From assembly GCF_018139625.1 (NCBI RefSeq), contig NZ_JAGSOH010000050.1, forward strand, positions 1 through 47,598: a stretch of DNA of 47,598 bases. The letters run 5' to 3'. Shown here in pieces: positions 15,901 through 24,275 of the stretch. The translations under genes and the position numbers were made by a program. Every line of letters begins with the position of its first letter. The first letter of the stretch is position 1. This DNA comes from Actinospica acidithermotolerans (GTDB lineage Bacteria > Actinomycetota > Actinomycetes > Streptomycetales > Catenulisporaceae). The notes beneath the pieces were generated by a model. It was not told the DNA's origin and did no database searches. It saw nothing but the letters and a program-made list of their open reading frames with translations.

Positions 15901-16877
15901 AAACCACATGGTTCACGTGGGACGGGGTCTGCTTGGCCGAACAGACCACCCGCACTGAGGGTGGCGCGACCACTCTCACCTGGGACTACGAACCCGACAG
16001 CCACGTCCCGGCGGCCCAACGACGCCTGACCGAGGCACCGAACACCGGCACAGCAGGCAGCCGGGATATCGAGCAGGCCCAGATCGACGAGAAATTCTGG
16101 GCGATCGTCACCGACCTGACCGGCACCGCGCAGGAACTGATCACCCCTGACGGCACGATCGCCTGGGCACCCCGGCGACTGCTGTGGGGCCGCGGCATCG
16201 GCTCCGCCGTACCCACCCGCAGCGCCGCAGGAAGCGCAGCCGACGCCGAATGCCCGCTCGGGTTCCCCGGACAGTACCTCGACGACGAGACCGGCCTCGC
16301 GTACAACAACCAGCGCTACTACGACCCGGAGACGGCCACCTACCTCAGCCCGGACCCCAAGGGCCTGGACGCCTCACCGAACCCGCACCGGTACGTCACC
16401 AACCCGCTCACCGTCACCGACCCGCTCGGGCTCACCCCGCAAACCCCGAACCCGCCACTGAAAACCGACGACGAACTCCAGGCGGACGCCGACGCGCTGT
16501 GGAAGACCATCCCCGACCGGTACAACGACCGAGCCGGCAACGGCGCGACCGTGAGCACTTTCCAGGGCGACGACGGCGGTCTGTACTATACGGTCAACAA
16601 CAACCAGACCAACCCCGACATGCGCGACCTGGCGAAAGAGCTCGGATACAAGCGGATCGCCGGCGCGAAATACAAGGGACCGAACCAAACCGACGCGGAA
16701 CAACTCATGCTCAACGCCGTGGACAAGGGAGATGTGCCCAACGCGGGACGCATCGCCACCTCACGGGTGCCCTGCCAGGAGTTCCGCCCCAACAACCCGA
16801 CGAAGAAGGCGCAGAACTGCGCCGCGCGCCTGGCTTCGTATCTCCCGAAAATCCGACTGGTCGGAAGGTATGGCTGA
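12975..16877 (+). CDS. RHS-repeat polymorphic toxin with deaminase-like C-terminus
   Basis: 1300 residues. A helical N-terminus (1-100) is followed by a DUF6531 segment (PVDVVSGQLLETVIDFSLPG near 110), then more than 30 YD repeats to about residue 1060. The RHS core comes next (FPGQYLDDETGLAYNNQRYY, near 1095) and ends in PLTVTDPLGL, which fits the P-x4-DPxGL autocleavage site. The last ~146 residues are the variable toxin: a beta hairpin (DDGGLYYTVNNNQT), then D1240-A-E1242, and P1266-C1267 with C1282. This order of motifs is that of zinc-dependent nucleic-acid/nucleotide deaminases, with Asp in the usual His/Cys place. The RHS shell would enclose the toxin. The immunity gene overlaps its stop (TGATG). 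Confidence 0.85.
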   Translation: MADGEEKAIFVGVRNDLQETLPGAAKHASSFADDTAGRMDAALGRHAENEAAQEQNLTALGKRPAEEPQEVRPAKAPKTNSNTGEVPQGDVTDAGVTSGGASSAESGPTDPVDVVSGQLLETVIDFSLPGVLPLVLRRAYTSGYRHGALFGPGWSSTADIRMLVAGDGAVRFLGDDAQVLDFGVPAGLGLGLPAYPGHGARWALTREHSGALMVTDLGAGISYLFGAVGEVRLLEAIRDRVGNEIRFARDDTGLPVAIDHSGGYRIAVSLIETSAGPRIGAYTLEHPQQDPGLLVGFDYDEAGRLVRVLDSTAAAHCYEWDEHDRIRAWIDKAGYRYPYRYDAEGRVVEAGEAGGFKHALLAYDRAARVTTVTDGVGARWRYHYDRYQQITKIVDPSGAETVLRKDSYGRLLSQTSALGHTMAFDYDATGNRTRITYPDGNTVTMAYHAPGLVSRVELPGGVVWRYTYDEHGNLLTEQDPLGALTAFSYDEHGAVVELVDPLGAVQRYENNPAGLPIAATDPSGVRTQIERDAHGRIAAVTRPDGAVSRLERDSEGRVIARIAPDGSRIEFAYDLCGNQVATVDASGAISRVEYGPFHRPTARVNPDGARYEFAYDAELRLTQVTGPTGLTWTYQFDQVGNRVAERDFNGRTLTYTYDPDQRVTAYTGADGSVVAYERDFAGRLLELRAGEEVSRFGYDAVGRLTSAVNSTAAVSIIRDAIGQPIAEEVDGRRLTRTFDLAGNLIERTTPSGRHSVWTYDVNGDAAGLRVGAETVTITRDILGREIRREFGAEVSVTQSFDANDELTGQRILAADQLVQERRYGYDPDGFPVRIGDLLRGVRELGIDQAGRITEVTGADWNEIYLYDQLGNISQADAPRLPHPQAETVSLGAREIRGTRTERAGRTTFTYDAADRLTTKTRRTLSGQQLRWHFTWDAQDRLTGTTTPDGTRWAYSYDALGRRTTKTRLDADGSPAETTWFTWDGVCLAEQTTRTEGGATTLTWDYEPDSHVPAAQRRLTEAPNTGTAGSRDIEQAQIDEKFWAIVTDLTGTAQELITPDGTIAWAPRRLLWGRGIGSAVPTRSAAGSAADAECPLGFPGQYLDDETGLAYNNQRYYDPETATYLSPDPKGLDASPNPHRYVTNPLTVTDPLGLTPQTPNPPLKTDDELQADADALWKTIPDRYNDRAGNGATVSTFQGDDGGLYYTVNNNQTNPDMRDLAKELGYKRIAGAKYKGPNQTDAEQLMLNAVDKGDVPNAGRIATSRVPCQEFRPNNPTKKAQNCAARLASYLPKIRLVGRYG

Positions 16878-17356
16878 TGGAACTGTGGGACCGCGAGATG
16901 TCCGGCTACAAAGCGCGGCTCGACGAACTCGCCCCCGCGACACGGCTCAAGCTCGCCGTCGAAGCGATCACCTGGACACTCGAAACCCTCCCCGAGCCGC
17001 TCGAAGACCGGGCAGCACACAACTGGATCACCGAGGCGCTCGCCGTGTGCCGCAGCGCCGTCCAGAACGGCGCCGCAGCCGTCCAACTGCCCGCCGAACT
17101 CGACAGCGCCTACGACGAGATCGCCCAGGACGCCGAAGAATCCGGCGTACCCCACTACCTGTCCGCGACCTTCGCCGCCGCCGACGCCGAAGGCGTCACT
17201 GGCGGCCAGCTCTACGGCATCTACTCCTGGCTCTACGAAGGCTCCCTCGACCGCGAGGAGATCCCCGAGTGGACCATCGAGGCCGAAGAAGCCAACCCGC
17301 GGTGCAATGCCGTGATCGCCGCCCAGAAGCGCCAGATCGAAGCCGCGAGCGCATAA
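16877..17356 (+). CDS. Candidate immunity protein for the RHS toxin
   Basis: 159 residues, acidic, soluble and almost all helical (ATRLKLAVEAITWTLETLPE; RAAHNWITEALAVCRSAVQN; a Tyr/Trp-rich segment GQLYGIYSWLYEGSL). ATG 16877 overlaps the TGA of the RHS gene as TGATG, so it is made in step with the toxin. In polymorphic-toxin loci the gene directly after the toxin encodes its antidote; position and acidity support that role here. I do not recognise a named Imm family. Confidence 0.65.
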   Translation: MELWDREMSGYKARLDELAPATRLKLAVEAITWTLETLPEPLEDRAAHNWITEALAVCRSAVQNGAAAVQLPAELDSAYDEIAQDAEESGVPHYLSATFAAADAEGVTGGQLYGIYSWLYEGSLDREEIPEWTIEAEEANPRCNAVIAAQKRQIEAASA

Positions 17357-17377
17357 CGGCTCGTCAAGGATTGAAGG

Positions 17378-17410
17378 TTGCCGCAGCTCAGCAGGTCGCC
17401 GCTGCGGCAA
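17378..17410. terminator. Bidirectional terminator hairpin
   Basis: TTGCCGCAGC (17378-17387) and GCTGCGGCAA (17401-17410) form a perfect 10-bp stem with a 13-nt loop between the convergent immunity gene (+) and the 118-residue gene (-). Confidence 0.6.
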
Positions 17411-17505
17411 TCACGCATTTGATGAAATTCCCGAGGGTTTAGCGGGAAAGACTGCGGTGGGCCGGTCGGGAATTCGGACGGGCGTGACCGGCGGAGCGGG
17501 GACCG

Positions 17506-17862
17506 TCAGCGAAACGTGACTGGTCCCGAGATGTCCCGGGCTTGGACGACGTTGCCTGCAACCCGGGCATCACCTGAAATCGAGTTGCTCGTGTCCCCGC
17601 TCGTCGGGGTGAGTTGGGCGGCCTGTTCGATCCAGCTGCGGAGATCGGCGGCGAACTGTGGGTCGCGGCTCGCTGTCGTGACGAGGATCGCTGCTAGGGC
17701 TTGGGCGTGCGCGGGCTCAACCTCGGCGTTAGGCTCGCGGCGCGCCCTGCGGACAAGAGCAACAAGGCCCTGCCAGAGTTGCTTGCCCGCCTCCTGCGAC
17801 GCGGCGTTGGCCGCCGTGTTCACGCTGCTAAGAACCAAGGTCGCCAATGCGGGATCCACCAT
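17506..17862 (-). CDS. Small effector candidate with C-terminal amyloid-like signalling motif
   Basis: 118 residues. Residues 1-85 form a helical domain (ALATLVLSSVNTAANAASQE, AGKQLWQGLVALVRRARR, AHAQALAAILVTTA, PQFAADLRSWIEQAAQL), with amphipathic helices that could act on membranes, as in HeLo/Bell-type effectors. The tail, residues 92-118, reads SNSISGDARVAGNVVQARD then ISGPVTF. Nearly the same motif opens the NB-ARC protein encoded just upstream (SLSGTAHDVVQARDVHGGIHF without the leading residues). ATG 17862 has GGAGGGG upstream. I infer that the ATPase nucleates this protein through motif-to-motif contact. The membrane-active role is inference. Confidence 0.65.
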   Translation of the reverse strand: MVDPALATLVLSSVNTAANAASQEAGKQLWQGLVALVRRARREPNAEVEPAHAQALAAILVTTASRDPQFAADLRSWIEQAAQLTPTSGDTSNSISGDARVAGNVVQARDISGPVTFR

Positions 17863-18012
17863 CGCTCCCCTCCATTCGAGCGCCCGGCGTGGCTGCCGGA
17901 CGTCTTAGACGTTCTGCCCGTGCGGCCGACACCACACTCAATCGACATGAAGGCTGTCTCGGCGCCGGCGGTGGTCACACGTGCCTTCCGCGATCGGACT
18001 TCGGTATCAATC

Positions 18013-20400
18013 TCACGCCGTAGGGCTCTGACGAAGGCGGCGCACATGCTCACGCAGCGCCGTTGCGCGTCGGTCGACGAACGGTTCAAGAAGGCTGTAC
18101 GCCTCGGCTCGCGCAGCCTCAGCACGGCCGATCTCGGCGTTCCGCTCGAGCGCATCGGCCAAGTGGGAGAGACTCGCGGAGAGCTGCCACGGGGCGACGG
18201 GGTGGCGGTTGAGCAGCGTTGCAGCGAGATGGAATTCGATTGCCTCCTCCAGCCGGCCGAGCGCCTGCAGACTGAGTCCGGCGCCGTCGTAGGCGAGTGC
18301 CTGGCGTGTGGGGTCGCCGACAGAGCGCTGTTGGTTCTGGTATTGCCAGTAGAGTTCGAGCGCTCGTTCGTGTTCACCGCGGGCACGGGCGAGTTCTGCG
18401 CGTTCGAGCAGGACGGCGTGTTCGAGGGCTGGGTGGTCGAGCTGCTCGACGACTGCGGCAGCCTGGTCGAGGTGGGCAGTGGCCCGGTCGTAGCGGGAGG
18501 TTTCTCGGTCGATGCGGGCAAGCAGGAGCAGGGGGTCGACGCGGAGGTAGGCGGCGGCGGATCGGTTCGCGAGTTCGGCGAGTGATTGTTCGGCCAGCCG
18601 GGCCGCCGGTTCCAGGTCGCCGGCTTCTGCGTGCACGTAGGCGAGGCAGCAGAGCGCTGGCGCCTGCCACGCTTCGTTGCCCGGCTGCTTCGCAAAGTCG
18701 AGGGTCTGCTCGAAGTTGGCGAGTGCTTGGTCGAGTTCGCGGCGCTGGAGATGGACTAGGCCGAGGTTGTGGGCGGATGCCGCGACACCGGGTGGGTCGG
18801 CGAGTTCGCTGCGCAGTGTGAGGGCTGCGCGGTGTTCGGCGGCGGCAGGTTCGAGCCGACCCGCCGCGGCGTGCGCTATGCCGAGGCTTTCGTGCAGCAG
18901 TGCTTGGGCTCGCCGGTCGCCGAGTCGTTGGGCGGCGTCGATGCCGATGGTGGCCATCTGCGTCCAGTCGTCGAGCGGGTTGTGCGCAACGTTCAGTCCA
19001 TGCAGCGCGGCCGGTAGCTGCCAGGCGAGCTGGTCGAGCCCGGCGGCCGCTGCGGCGCGCACGACGGCGAGCAGGTTGGCCTGTTCGGCGCGGTGCCAGC
19101 TGAGCGCTGCGTCATAAGTGTCGAACGCCATCGGCGTGATGGCGCTCTCCGGCAGTTGGCCGAGCTGTGGCGGGTTGAAGCTTCCGGCGGCGCGCAGGGC
19201 GGCCAGGGTGCTGTGGAGGTACCAGGCGGCAAGGCGCGTGAGTGCGGCTCGTTGTTCGTCTGGGCTTTCCTCGCGCCGGGCCTGGTCGGCGGCGTAGGCG
19301 CGCAGCAGGTCGTGGAACTGGTAGCGCTGCGCTCCGGTCTGCTCGAGCAGGTGCGCTCCAACGAGTAGGTCGAGCAGGGCGGAGACGCCGTCAGGTTGCT
19401 GGTCGGTGACTGCGGCGGCGGCCGGGACGGCGAAATGTGGGCCGGGGTGCAGCCCGAGCCGCCGGAAGGCGCGTGCCGCGGCTGGGGGCAGAACCCGGTA
19501 GGACCAGGCGAACACGGCGCGGACCGCGTCGGCTTCTTCTCCGTCCTCGGTGGTAAGCGCGTCCCAGAGCCCGGACTCGTCGCGCAGATCTTCGATCAAT
19601 GCGCGCAGTGGCATCCAGGGGCGGGCTGCGGCGCGCTCGGCGGCGATACGCAAGGCGAGCGGCAGGTATGCGCACAGCCTGGCCAGTTCGGCTACCTGGG
19701 CTGGATCATCCGTGCCACGACGGCCCGCGATACTCGTCTCGACCAGCGCCACCGCCTCAGCCTCGGGCAGCAATCCCAGGGGCACGCGTTGCGCGCCGTC
19801 GCGCGCGGCCAGCGCGGACAGCCGGCTTCGGCTGGTCACGAGCACCAGGCACTCCGGTTCGCCCGGCAGCAACGGGCGGATCTGGCCGGCGGTGGCGGCG
19901 TTGTCGAGCACCACCAGCATCCGGCGCCCGGCCAGCAGAGATCGGTAGAGCTCCGCCCGCTCTTCGAGCTCCGTGGGCACCGCTTGAGGCGCGACGCCGA
20001 GCGCGCGCAGGAACCGGTCGAGCACGCGGGCCGGGGCGAGCGGCGGGCCGGTGTCGTAGCCGTGGAGGTTCACGAACAGCTGCCCGTCGGGGTATCGCTC
20101 ACGCAGTTGATGGGCCAGACGCATCGTCAATGCGGTCTTGCCCGCCCCCGCCGTCCCGGCCACCACGATCACGATGCCGGCATGGCTGCCTTGGGCCGCG
20201 AGCGCGTGCAGGTGCTCGAGTTCTCGCTCGCGCCCGATGAACCCGCGGGCCTCGCCGGGCAGTTGGTGCGGTACCTGCGGGGGCGGACCGGCGTGGTGGA
20301 AGTGGATGCCGCCATGCACGTCCCGCGCCTGGACCACATCGTGGGCCGTGCCGGACAACGAAGAGGACACCGAACCCGCAGTCCCCTTGTTCTCATTCAT
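18013..20400 (-). CDS. NB-ARC/TPR (STAND, NLR-like) ATPase with N-terminal signalling motif
   Basis: 795 residues. Residues 13-34 hold a VVQARD motif followed by G-rich beta residues (VHGGIHFHH). Then comes an NB-ARC domain with P-loop GTAGAGKT (82-89), Walker B RRMLVVLDNA, VTSRSRL, and a helical domain with ALRIAAERAA. A winged-helix-like part and about eight TPR repeats fill residues 390-790 (for example AHNLGLVHLQRRELDQALAN). STAND ATPases of this plan sense a trigger with the C-terminal repeats, oligomerise on ATP binding and activate an effector. ATG 20400 has AGAGGGG about 9 nt upstream. It lies 150 bp upstream of the small effector and probably shares its transcript. Confidence 0.85.
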   Translation of the reverse strand: MNENKGTAGSVSSSLSGTAHDVVQARDVHGGIHFHHAGPPPQVPHQLPGEARGFIGRERELEHLHALAAQGSHAGIVIVVAGTAGAGKTALTMRLAHQLRERYPDGQLFVNLHGYDTGPPLAPARVLDRFLRALGVAPQAVPTELEERAELYRSLLAGRRMLVVLDNAATAGQIRPLLPGEPECLVLVTSRSRLSALAARDGAQRVPLGLLPEAEAVALVETSIAGRRGTDDPAQVAELARLCAYLPLALRIAAERAAARPWMPLRALIEDLRDESGLWDALTTEDGEEADAVRAVFAWSYRVLPPAAARAFRRLGLHPGPHFAVPAAAAVTDQQPDGVSALLDLLVGAHLLEQTGAQRYQFHDLLRAYAADQARREESPDEQRAALTRLAAWYLHSTLAALRAAGSFNPPQLGQLPESAITPMAFDTYDAALSWHRAEQANLLAVVRAAAAAGLDQLAWQLPAALHGLNVAHNPLDDWTQMATIGIDAAQRLGDRRAQALLHESLGIAHAAAGRLEPAAAEHRAALTLRSELADPPGVAASAHNLGLVHLQRRELDQALANFEQTLDFAKQPGNEAWQAPALCCLAYVHAEAGDLEPAARLAEQSLAELANRSAAAYLRVDPLLLLARIDRETSRYDRATAHLDQAAAVVEQLDHPALEHAVLLERAELARARGEHERALELYWQYQNQQRSVGDPTRQALAYDGAGLSLQALGRLEEAIEFHLAATLLNRHPVAPWQLSASLSHLADALERNAEIGRAEAARAEAYSLLEPFVDRRATALREHVRRLRQSPTA

Positions 20401-20563
20401 CGCGCCCGCCCCTCTTTACCGTCAGCGCATTTGACCGCATTTATCAGTACTCTAACGATTGGCGGCGCTCGCGCCCAGGGCGCCAGGACGCGACGCGGCC
20501 CGCCCTCGAGACCTCGGGGACGAGCCGCGCGCTCACCAGGTCGCGTACGTGGTGTCGTGTGAA

Positions 20564-20764
20564 CTACTCGGGGAACTCGAACTCCCCGTTGAACGCGCCG
20601 AGCAGGAACGCCTCCCACTCGCCGCGGTCGAACACCAGCACCGGGCCGTCGGGCTGGCGGCTCTGGCGCACCTGCGCCGTGCCGTCGAGGAAGCGCACCT
20701 CGACGCAGTTGGGATTCGGATTGCTGTAGCTGCTCTTAAACCAGCCCCCGTTTGGCAGGCTCAT
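20564..20764 (-). CDS. DUF397 protein
   Basis: 66 residues: GGWFKSSYSNPNPNCVEVRF, then VRQSRQPDGPVLVFDRGEW and a helix ending GAFNGEFEFPE. This is the full DUF397 pattern (WxKSSYS..NCVEV...VRDS...P.L.F....W..F). ATG 20764 follows GGAGGGAG. DUF397 genes are usually paired with an XRE/DUF5753 regulator just upstream and form a BldB-like regulatory pair. No such partner is adjacent here, although a two-HTH protein lies 3.6 kb away, so it is an orphan copy. Confidence 0.85.
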   Translation of the reverse strand: MSLPNGGWFKSSYSNPNPNCVEVRFLDGTAQVRQSRQPDGPVLVFDRGEWEAFLLGAFNGEFEFPE

Positions 20765-21028
20765 CCCCCTACTCCCTCCATCTCGGTAATGGCGCCGGGA
20801 GACCCCGTTGGTCATTGCGGCGCCGCGTAATCGGCGAGCGGCGCGGGAAGAGCGGCCGGGGGAGACGACCGCAGTAGATTCCGTGCCGGCCTCGCTGACA
20901 GAGGGATTCCACGCGTTCTTACAGCGCACTTACACGGAAGTTGACGTCGCGCTTACAAGCGGGCTTTCCGACCCGCGGAGCGGTTCGAGCCGCGCAGTTG
21001 CCGAGAAGGTGCTGATCTGGTCCCACCT

Positions 21029-24000
21029 CTAGCCGGTGTTGGCGTGTCCGAGATGGCGGTAGAGGCCTTGTGCTCGGCGGTGCTGGCGGCGTGCGGCGAT
21101 CTTGTCTCCTCGGCGTGCCAGGATGTCGCTGAGCGCCAGGCGCGCGTGGGCTTCCTCGAGCGGCGCGTTGGCGTGGCTGGAGATGTCTATCGCCGTGCGC
21201 AAGCGTGCCATGGCGTCGGTCTCGCGCCCCTGCTGCGCAACGATGCCCGCAGCGGTGATTTCGATGCGGGCTCGCTGCTTGGGCTCGTCGCCTTCGCCGA
21301 GCAGTTCCTCGGCCTGTCGCAGGTAGGCGTCCGCGGTTGCGCGGCTGCCTGCGGTGTGCGCCGCGGCGAGGGCGGTGAGGGTTTGCAGCTGGTAGTCGCG
21401 GTCGCCGAGGACTCGATAGAGATCGAGCGCCGTGCTCAGCGATTCGCAGGCCAGCGCGTCATTGCCGGCGCGGTGAGCGAGGATGCCGGTGTTGAGGGCG
21501 AGGGCGGCGAGCCATTGCGGATCAGTGCGACCGCGGCCTTGTTCGCGTGCGCGCTCAAGGTAGCGTGCAGCATGCTGGTCTTGGCCGGTTCGCTGGTAAA
21601 GCTCGGCCAGGTTGATCAGGACCTCGCACGCCAGGGCCGGGTCTGCGGCGTCCTCGACGATTTCCAGAGCGCGCCGGGCCGCGTTCACGGCGTCGGCGTA
21701 GTGGTTCTGCTCGAACAAGACGATGGCGCGGTGGTAGTTGGCGAGCACGCTGCCGTGGGGAAGGCGGAGGCTGGCGTAGAAGCCTTCGGCGTCCTGATAG
21801 GCCGCGACGGCATCCTGCAAGCGCCCGGAGCGCCAGTGGATGCGGCCGAGTTCGAGCAGCGCGTCGGCCTGGCCGCGGTCGTCGTGCAACCTGCGCCAGG
21901 CATAGAGTGCCTCGCTGGCGGATTCGGTTGCCTGCTGGAGCGCTCCGGTGCGCATGTGCGCGGCGGTCAGGTGCACCAGGAGCTGAGCGAAGTTAGCGTC
22001 CTTCTGTTCGGCTCGCGCCGGCGCCACCGCACGACGGGCGCGGGAGAGGATCTCGACCGCTTGAGGCCACAGGCCGCGCCGGTCGAAGTAGGGGGCGAGC
22101 AGCGCCGCGAGAAGGCCCGCGTAGAGGGAGCCGGGGATGTCGGTTTTCGCGGCGATGGCAAGCAGGTTTGCCGTTTCCCTCTCCAGCCACGCGTGCGCGC
22201 CGGCGTCGGTGTCCAGGCCCAACTCGTCGGTCAGCGGGCTCGTGGGAATGCCGGAGGGTAGGCGGCGGGTCGGGCGCAGAGTGCGTTCGGCGTGCGCGGT
22301 CGCGGCAAGGTAGAAGCAGATCATGCGGTCGACCGCGGTGGCGATCTCGCCGTCGTCGTGCTCGTCGGGCGGTTGCCGGGCGGCGAAGGAACGAAGCACG
22401 TCGTGCAGCCGGTAGCGGTGTCGGCTGACTTCTTCGAGCAGGTGGTGTTCGACCAGCGTTTCCAGGAGCAGGTCCGCCGTGGCGGTGTCGATGTCCAGCA
22501 GCGCCGCGGCGGCGTGAACGCCGAGATCGGGTGCGGGCTGGTGTGCAGCGAGCCAGAACAGAAGACGATGGCGCGTCGTCAGGTTTCGGTAGGACAGTTC
22601 GAAGGCGTGGTGCACGGGCGCTGAAATGCTATCCGCGGTGCCCGCAGGCGGGTTCTCCAGTCGCTGCACGAGGTCGGAGAGCGACCATGCGGGGTGGGCG
22701 CGTAGATGGGCCGCGGCGACGGTGACGGCCAGCGGCAGGCCTCCGCAGTACGCAGCGAAGCGGCGCAGGTCGCGGCTTTGACCGGGGAACTGGCGTTCTG
22801 CGACACGCGAGAGCAGGCGGGTGGTGGCGAGGTCGTTGAGCGCGCTCAGCGTGAGGTGGCGCGCGTCGGGCAGGTGCGCGAGGCGTTGCCGGGAGGTGGC
22901 CAGGACCACCGAGCCGGCGCTCGCCGGAAGCAGGGGGAGGATTTGGTCGGTGTCGCGCACGTCGTCGAAGACGACCAGCAGGCGCAAACCGTGAGTACGA
23001 CGCCGCCAGAGAGCAGCGAGTTCGTCGTGGGAGGCGGCTCGGCCCAGTTCCTCGACGGTGGCGCCTAGCGCCTCGAGAAGCATCACGAGCGCCGTGCGGG
23101 AGTCGAGCGGGTTCTGGCGCGGATCGTGGGTGCGGAAGCTGACCTGCAGAGCGCCGTCGGGGCAGCGCGGGGCGAGCTGATGGGCGGCGCGCAGCGCAAG
23201 CGCGGTCTTGCCGATGCCCGGCATCCCATCGATCGCGTACAGCGCAATGCCCTGCGGACGGCTCAGGTCTTCGGCCACCGAGCCCATCAGCTGGTGTAGG
23301 AGCTCGTCGCGGCCGATGAGGTGGGCCGGGTTGCGGTCCAAGGTGTTGGGGGCGAGCGGCCCGATCCGTGCCGCCGGCCCGGCGCTGGCCCGCCCCGCCA
23401 GCGGCTCGCCGCGCAGGATCGCCAGGTGCAGCTCGGCCAGTTCCCGGCGCGGTTCGACCCCGAGTTCCTCGCGCATCCGGATCCGTGCGCTCCGATAGAC
23501 CTCAAGTGCTTCGTCCTGACGGCCGGCGTTCGCCAGGGCGGTCATGAGCATCTCGATGGCGTTCTGGTCGATCCGCCCGGCGCGGATGAACACGGCCAGT
23601 TCGTTGATCGCCTCATCCCGGTTGGCCTCGATGCGCAGATCCAGGCCGATGCGGGCGAGCTGGCCCTCACGGCGGCGCTTGACCAGATCCTGGCGCGCGG
23701 TCGCAGCCCACGAGCCGGTCAGGCCTTCAAGCGGTTCTCCGCGCCAGAGCGATTCAGCCTGCAACAGCAGTTCCCGGGCGCGTTGCAGGTCATGCTTGCC
23801 CGCGGCGGAGCGGGCACTGGCGATCAGTTTGCCGAACCGGTGCGCGTCGATCTCGTCGTGTTCGACGTCCAGGCGGTACCCGCCCCCGGGCGCGCTCACG
23901 ATGACGCCGCCCGAGTCGCCTGCCGCACGCAGGCTACGGCGCAATCTTGATATGTACACCTGCATTGTCTCGCGCGCCTGTCCGGGCATCTCGTCGCCCC

Positions 24001-24148
24001 ACAGCCGCTCGGCGAGCGTCTGGACCGGCACCACGCGACCGGCCTCGAGCAGCAAGATCGACAAGATGGTCTGAGCTTTGGCGTGGCCGACCGGGTGGCT
24101 GCGCCCGTGCGCCCACACGTCGACCGGGCCGAGCAGACGAAAGATCAC
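21029..24148 (-). CDS. SARP/AfsR-type regulator with NB-ARC and TPR domains
   Basis: 1039 residues. The N-terminal OmpR-like winged helix (FRLLGPVDVWAHGRSHPVGH; LLLEAGRVVPVQTLAERLWG; MQVYISRLRRSLRAAGD; GGYRLDV) binds DNA. The BTAD domain follows to about residue 250 (ARELLLQAESLWRGEPLEGL; ALANAGRQDEALEVYRSAR; RRELAELHLAILRGE). An NB-ARC domain has P-loop GMPGIGKTAL near 308 and LLVVFDDVRD, and TPR repeats fill the C-terminal 400 residues. AfsR-like proteins of this size activate secondary metabolism or development genes in an ATP-controlled way. GTG 24148 is preceded by GAGGAGGGG. Its target genes are unknown. Two palindromes upstream (24276-24300) may be its own operator. Confidence 0.9.
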   Translation of the reverse strand: MIFRLLGPVDVWAHGRSHPVGHAKAQTILSILLLEAGRVVPVQTLAERLWGDEMPGQARETMQVYISRLRRSLRAAGDSGGVIVSAPGGGYRLDVEHDEIDAHRFGKLIASARSAAGKHDLQRARELLLQAESLWRGEPLEGLTGSWAATARQDLVKRRREGQLARIGLDLRIEANRDEAINELAVFIRAGRIDQNAIEMLMTALANAGRQDEALEVYRSARIRMREELGVEPRRELAELHLAILRGEPLAGRASAGPAARIGPLAPNTLDRNPAHLIGRDELLHQLMGSVAEDLSRPQGIALYAIDGMPGIGKTALALRAAHQLAPRCPDGALQVSFRTHDPRQNPLDSRTALVMLLEALGATVEELGRAASHDELAALWRRRTHGLRLLVVFDDVRDTDQILPLLPASAGSVVLATSRQRLAHLPDARHLTLSALNDLATTRLLSRVAERQFPGQSRDLRRFAAYCGGLPLAVTVAAAHLRAHPAWSLSDLVQRLENPPAGTADSISAPVHHAFELSYRNLTTRHRLLFWLAAHQPAPDLGVHAAAALLDIDTATADLLLETLVEHHLLEEVSRHRYRLHDVLRSFAARQPPDEHDDGEIATAVDRMICFYLAATAHAERTLRPTRRLPSGIPTSPLTDELGLDTDAGAHAWLERETANLLAIAAKTDIPGSLYAGLLAALLAPYFDRRGLWPQAVEILSRARRAVAPARAEQKDANFAQLLVHLTAAHMRTGALQQATESASEALYAWRRLHDDRGQADALLELGRIHWRSGRLQDAVAAYQDAEGFYASLRLPHGSVLANYHRAIVLFEQNHYADAVNAARRALEIVEDAADPALACEVLINLAELYQRTGQDQHAARYLERAREQGRGRTDPQWLAALALNTGILAHRAGNDALACESLSTALDLYRVLGDRDYQLQTLTALAAAHTAGSRATADAYLRQAEELLGEGDEPKQRARIEITAAGIVAQQGRETDAMARLRTAIDISSHANAPLEEAHARLALSDILARRGDKIAARRQHRRAQGLYRHLGHANTG

Positions 24149-24275
24149 GACCCCTCCTCGCGGGCCGCGACGCCGAAGCCCGCCTTCGTCTCTCGCATCG
24201 AAAACCAGCTGGCATCCCGACCGCCGGGATGATGCAAATGTCCTCGAAATGCGCACACTTGTTCGAAACTGCGCC

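Noticed and set aside
12885-16019. Long open frame (over 1000 codons) antisense to the RHS gene
   Set aside because: It is the mirror of YD-repeat codons at very high GC; the RHS frame has clear domains, a start and coupling to its neighbours, whereas the antisense frame shows only low-complexity Gly/Val/Arg/Asp sequence.
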